Of a DNA stretch of 7,177 bases, positions 5,200-7,177 are shown in pieces. The DNA lies in NCBI GenBank assembly GCA_030730545.1, contig JANQUX010000176.1, positions 1 to 7,177 of the forward strand, read 5' to 3'. The translations under genes and the position numbers were made by a program. Every line of letters begins with the position of its first letter. Position 1 is the stretch's first letter. The notes under the pieces were generated by a model. That model ran no database searches. It had not been told where the DNA came from and was given only the letters and a program-made list of their open reading frames with translations. Origin of the DNA: Maribacter sp. GTDB lineage: Bacteria > Bacteroidota > Bacteroidia > Flavobacteriales > Flavobacteriaceae.

Positions 5200-5958
5200 T
5201 TAGCTATCTAAGTAGAAATTGTGCTCTGATATTTCTTTTTTAAGCAATTCAATATTAGAAATACCTACTCTTTTACCTTTGGTAAGTAACAAGCCTTCTT
5301 TTTTAAGAATAGAGAACATTCTTATTACCTGTTCTTCTGTGGTACCTGCATAATCTGCATACTCACGTCTACTTAATAAAAGGGAAGAAAATCCGTTAGT
5401 TTGTCCAAACTTACGATCGATATATAATAAGGTATCTATGACACGTTCTCTAACGGTCATTTGAGATAACGATTTTACTCGGATTTCACTACGATTAAGT
5501 TCATTCGCGTAAAACAACATAAAATCATATGTTAGACTAGGTGTTTCCCTTAATGTTTCTTGAAGCAATTCTTTTGAGAAATAACATAAGGTACAATCTA
5601 CCAAAGCAATGGCACTTATAGGGTATGTCTCTTCTGTGCCAAAACCTCTATGCCCAATAATTTCTCCCGGAGTTGCAAAGCGTACAATTTGTTCTTTGCC
5701 ATGAAGACCGGTTCTCAATACTTTGACCTTACCACTTAGCAGAAAAAATAGTCCGGTAACAGAGGCACCTTCCATAATAAACTGCTGCCCCTTTTTACAT
5801 TTAATTTCTTTTCTTGCTTGAACTAATTCGCCAATAGTATAAGAATGAATATTCTTTTGAATTAGGCATTTCTTATTGGTACAAATACTACACGCACTAT
5901 CAAGTAGTTCAGAATTACTGGAAGAAAACTTTGATATGTTTGTTGTGCCTGTACGCAT
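5200..5958 (-). CDS. Crp/Fnr-family transcription regulator with FNR-like cysteines
   Basis: Encodes 252 residues. A cyclic-nucleotide-binding-type sensory domain (about 40-155), the dimerisation helix (about 140-165) and a C-terminal winged helix-turn-helix (about 166-245) are recognisable. The N-terminal cysteines C23-x2-C26-x4-C31 together with C122 closely mirror the four [4Fe-4S] ligands of E. coli FNR (C20, C23, C29, C122), so oxygen- or NO-sensitive cluster binding is likely. C54 and C125 are extra. The recognition helix (about 206-220, TTEEQVIRMF) keeps the Glu and Arg at the FNR E209 and R213 positions but has Ile in place of S212. Its operator may therefore differ from TTGAT-N4-ATCAA. 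It starts 12 bp after the narK stop, suggesting cotranscription with the transporter, and it precedes the globin operon, which it probably controls. Direct targets and ligand are inferred. Confidence 0.92.
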   Translation of the reverse strand: MRTGTTNISKFSSSNSELLDSACSICTNKKCLIQKNIHSYTIGELVQARKEIKCKKGQQFIMEGASVTGLFFLLSGKVKVLRTGLHGKEQIVRFATPGEIIGHRGFGTEETYPISAIALVDCTLCYFSKELLQETLRETPSLTYDFMLFYANELNRSEIRVKSLSQMTVRERVIDTLLYIDRKFGQTNGFSSLLLSRREYADYAGTTEEQVIRMFSILKKEGLLLTKGKRVGISNIELLKKEISEHNFYLDS

Positions 5959-5970
5959 AGATAATCTTAT

Positions 5971-7177
5971 TTATATAGTACTTGGAGATAAATCAATTAC
6001 AGGCTTGTTAACTGTTTTCAATTCTTCTTTCACTTGTTTTTCATCTTCTGTAGAGAATTTAATAGCAAGTGTTGTCAAGGCCGTAATTACTACAAAACCA
6101 CCAATTATAAAGTAACCACTTGACACTGCACCCGAAGCAGCAGCAGCTTGAGCAGCTTTCATAGCCTCTTCTCCTAAATTTGCGTTAGAAGCCAATGCAT
6201 TGGTTTCTGCCAAGGATGATTTTGATTTTAGCAATAGTGCGGCTAAAAAAGCTCCAACATTACCACCTGCGCCAACAATACCTGAGATAGAACCAATTGC
6301 TTTTTTATTTATAAAGGGAACTACTGAAAAAGTTGCCCCTTCTGCCATTTGCACCGTTATACTAAAAGCAATTAAGAATATAATACCCATTGCAAAACTT
6401 GTGGTCAGTGAAAAGACCGAAAGCATCGCACCTTCAAGTGCCAGAATTACGGTTAAGAAAAGTACTCTACCACGTAAACCCTTTAATCTACCAAATCGAT
6501 CTCCGAAAAAACCACCCAAGGTTCTTGCAAAAATATTCATCAATGCAAAAGAAAGTACCAAATTACCAGCCGTAGACCTTGTAAGTCCGAATGTGTTTTG
6601 CAAGTAATCATCCATAGTACCATATACCGTAAGCTCCATACCAAAAGATGCTGCATAAACTATGAAAAGTATCCACACTCTATAATCTTTCAATACACTT
6701 ACAAATGATTCTTCATCTTTTTTAAGCTTTGGCATTTTGCCAGCTTCTTTCAATTCTTTAAAGTTTCCTTCAGGTGTGTCTTGTGTAAAAAAGTAATATA
6801 CAACACCCATTATCATTGCAATAACACCGGCGATAATCATGGAGTAACGCCAAGCAATTTCATCGGCAACTCCAAAACTGACCACTGCCGCAGCAATTAA
6901 AGGCATACCAAGGCGGTTGGCACCACCACCTAAATTCCCCCATCCTGCTGAGGTAGCATTGGCAGTACCAACAATATTGGGAGCAAACATTATTGAGGTA
7001 TGAAATTGAGTAATCACAAATGACGCTCCAATAAAACCAATAAATAACCTGCAAACTAAAAACTGTAAAGGCGTTTGTACAAAACCTAAAATGATCACAG
7101 GGATTGCACCAAAAACTAATAAGTAGGTATAACATAACCTTGGGCCATAAGTATCACACAATTTACCGATAGCTAAT
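5971..7177 (-). CDS. narK: NarK-type nitrate/nitrite MFS transporter (N-terminus beyond window edge)
   Basis: Inner-membrane transporter of the nitrate/nitrite porter (NNP) family. 401 residues are visible; the frame stays open to the right edge and enters at the loop 2-3 motif A (GKLCDTYGPR, visible residues 4-13), so helices 1-2 and the true start are missing. Motif B-like RLFIGFIGA follows in helix 4. The two NNP signatures are both present: AGWGNLGGG (77-85, helix 5) and GIVGAGGNVGAFL (299-311, helix 11). R218 in ARTLGG of helix 8 should match the substrate arginine R305 of E. coli NarK; the helix-2 arginine is outside the window. A second motif A (GDRFGR) follows. An unusual Ala/Ser-rich loop of about 38 residues (316-353) separates the last two helices. 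It may act in nitrate import, nitrite export or exchange, which sequence alone does not settle. The crp/fnr gene follows after 12 bp. Confidence 0.94.
   Translation of the reverse strand, partial: LAIGKLCDTYGPRLCYTYLLVFGAIPVIILGFVQTPLQFLVCRLFIGFIGASFVITQFHTSIMFAPNIVGTANATSAGWGNLGGGANRLGMPLIAAAVVSFGVADEIAWRYSMIIAGVIAMIMGVVYYFFTQDTPEGNFKELKEAGKMPKLKKDEESFVSVLKDYRVWILFIVYAASFGMELTVYGTMDDYLQNTFGLTRSTAGNLVLSFALMNIFARTLGGFFGDRFGRLKGLRGRVLFLTVILALEGAMLSVFSLTTSFAMGIIFLIAFSITVQMAEGATFSVVPFINKKAIGSISGIVGAGGNVGAFLAALLLKSKSSLAETNALASNANLGEEAMKAAQAAAASGAVSSGYFIIGGFVVITALTTLAIKFSTEDEKQVKEELKTVNKPVIDLSPSTI

Noticed and set aside
6200..6607. Plus-strand open frame of 135 codons
   Set aside because: Antisense shadow of the NarK gene, which has its NNP signatures intact; the Lys/Pro-rich translation resembles nothing.
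7162..7177. Taking the TTG codon at 7161 as the real start of the NarK gene
   Set aside because: The frame is open to the window edge and the codons before it complete MFS motif A (GKLCDTYGPR), so the TTG is an internal Leu codon and the gene is 5'-truncated by the window.
1..7177. CRISPR arrays, tRNA/rRNA genes, insertion sequences or att sites
   Set aside because: No regularly spaced repeats, RNA gene signatures, transposase-like frames or flanking direct repeats were seen; nearly all sequence outside the two intergenic regions is coding.

Overview
The window looks like part of a chromosome from a marine-type flavobacterium (Bacteroidota). It is AT-rich. The genes lack clear Shine-Dalgarno sequences, and both intergenic regions carry matches to the Bacteroidota -7 promoter element TAnnTTTG. 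Two products have lipoprotein signals. No genus can be assigned from sequence reading alone. All eight genes lie on the minus strand, so transcription runs from right to left, and both window edges cut through a gene.

In transcription order there are three blocks. (1) 7177-5200: a nitrate/nitrite MFS transporter of the NarK/NNP family (5' end missing) and, 12 bp later, a Crp/Fnr regulator with an FNR-like cysteine set. (2) After a 226-bp intergenic region with a promoter and dyads, 4973-1452 is a tight five-gene operon with gaps of 24, 16, 8 and 3 bp. It encodes a single-domain globin, a Tll0287-like (DUF3365) monoheme c lipoprotein, a small five-helix membrane protein with two H-x13-H pairs, a soluble FAD/NAD(P)/[2Fe-2S] reductase of the PaaE/Hcr type, and a membrane-anchored pentaheme cytochrome c. 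(3) After a 253-bp intergenic region with a second promoter, 1198-1 is an NrtA-type nitrate-binding lipoprotein of an ABC transporter, whose C-terminus and probable permease and ATPase partners lie beyond the left edge.

The outer genes set a nitrate/nitrite uptake context, and the globin plus an FNR-like regulator suggests nitric oxide or oxygen response. The most unusual part is the middle operon. Read together it looks like a split, NADPH-oxidase/ferric-reductase-like electron path: NAD(P)H to FAD to [2Fe-2S] to two b hemes across the membrane to periplasmic c hemes. I do not recognise this combination as a named system, and the terminal electron acceptor is unknown.

Regulation appears shared. 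A 16-bp dyad of the form TAmGTATTwATACTTA lies just downstream of the predicted -7 element at both the globin and the nrtA promoters. TAAGTA/TACTTA hexamers are strongly over-represented in both intergenic regions. The neighbouring Crp/Fnr protein is the obvious candidate to bind them, but this is inference.
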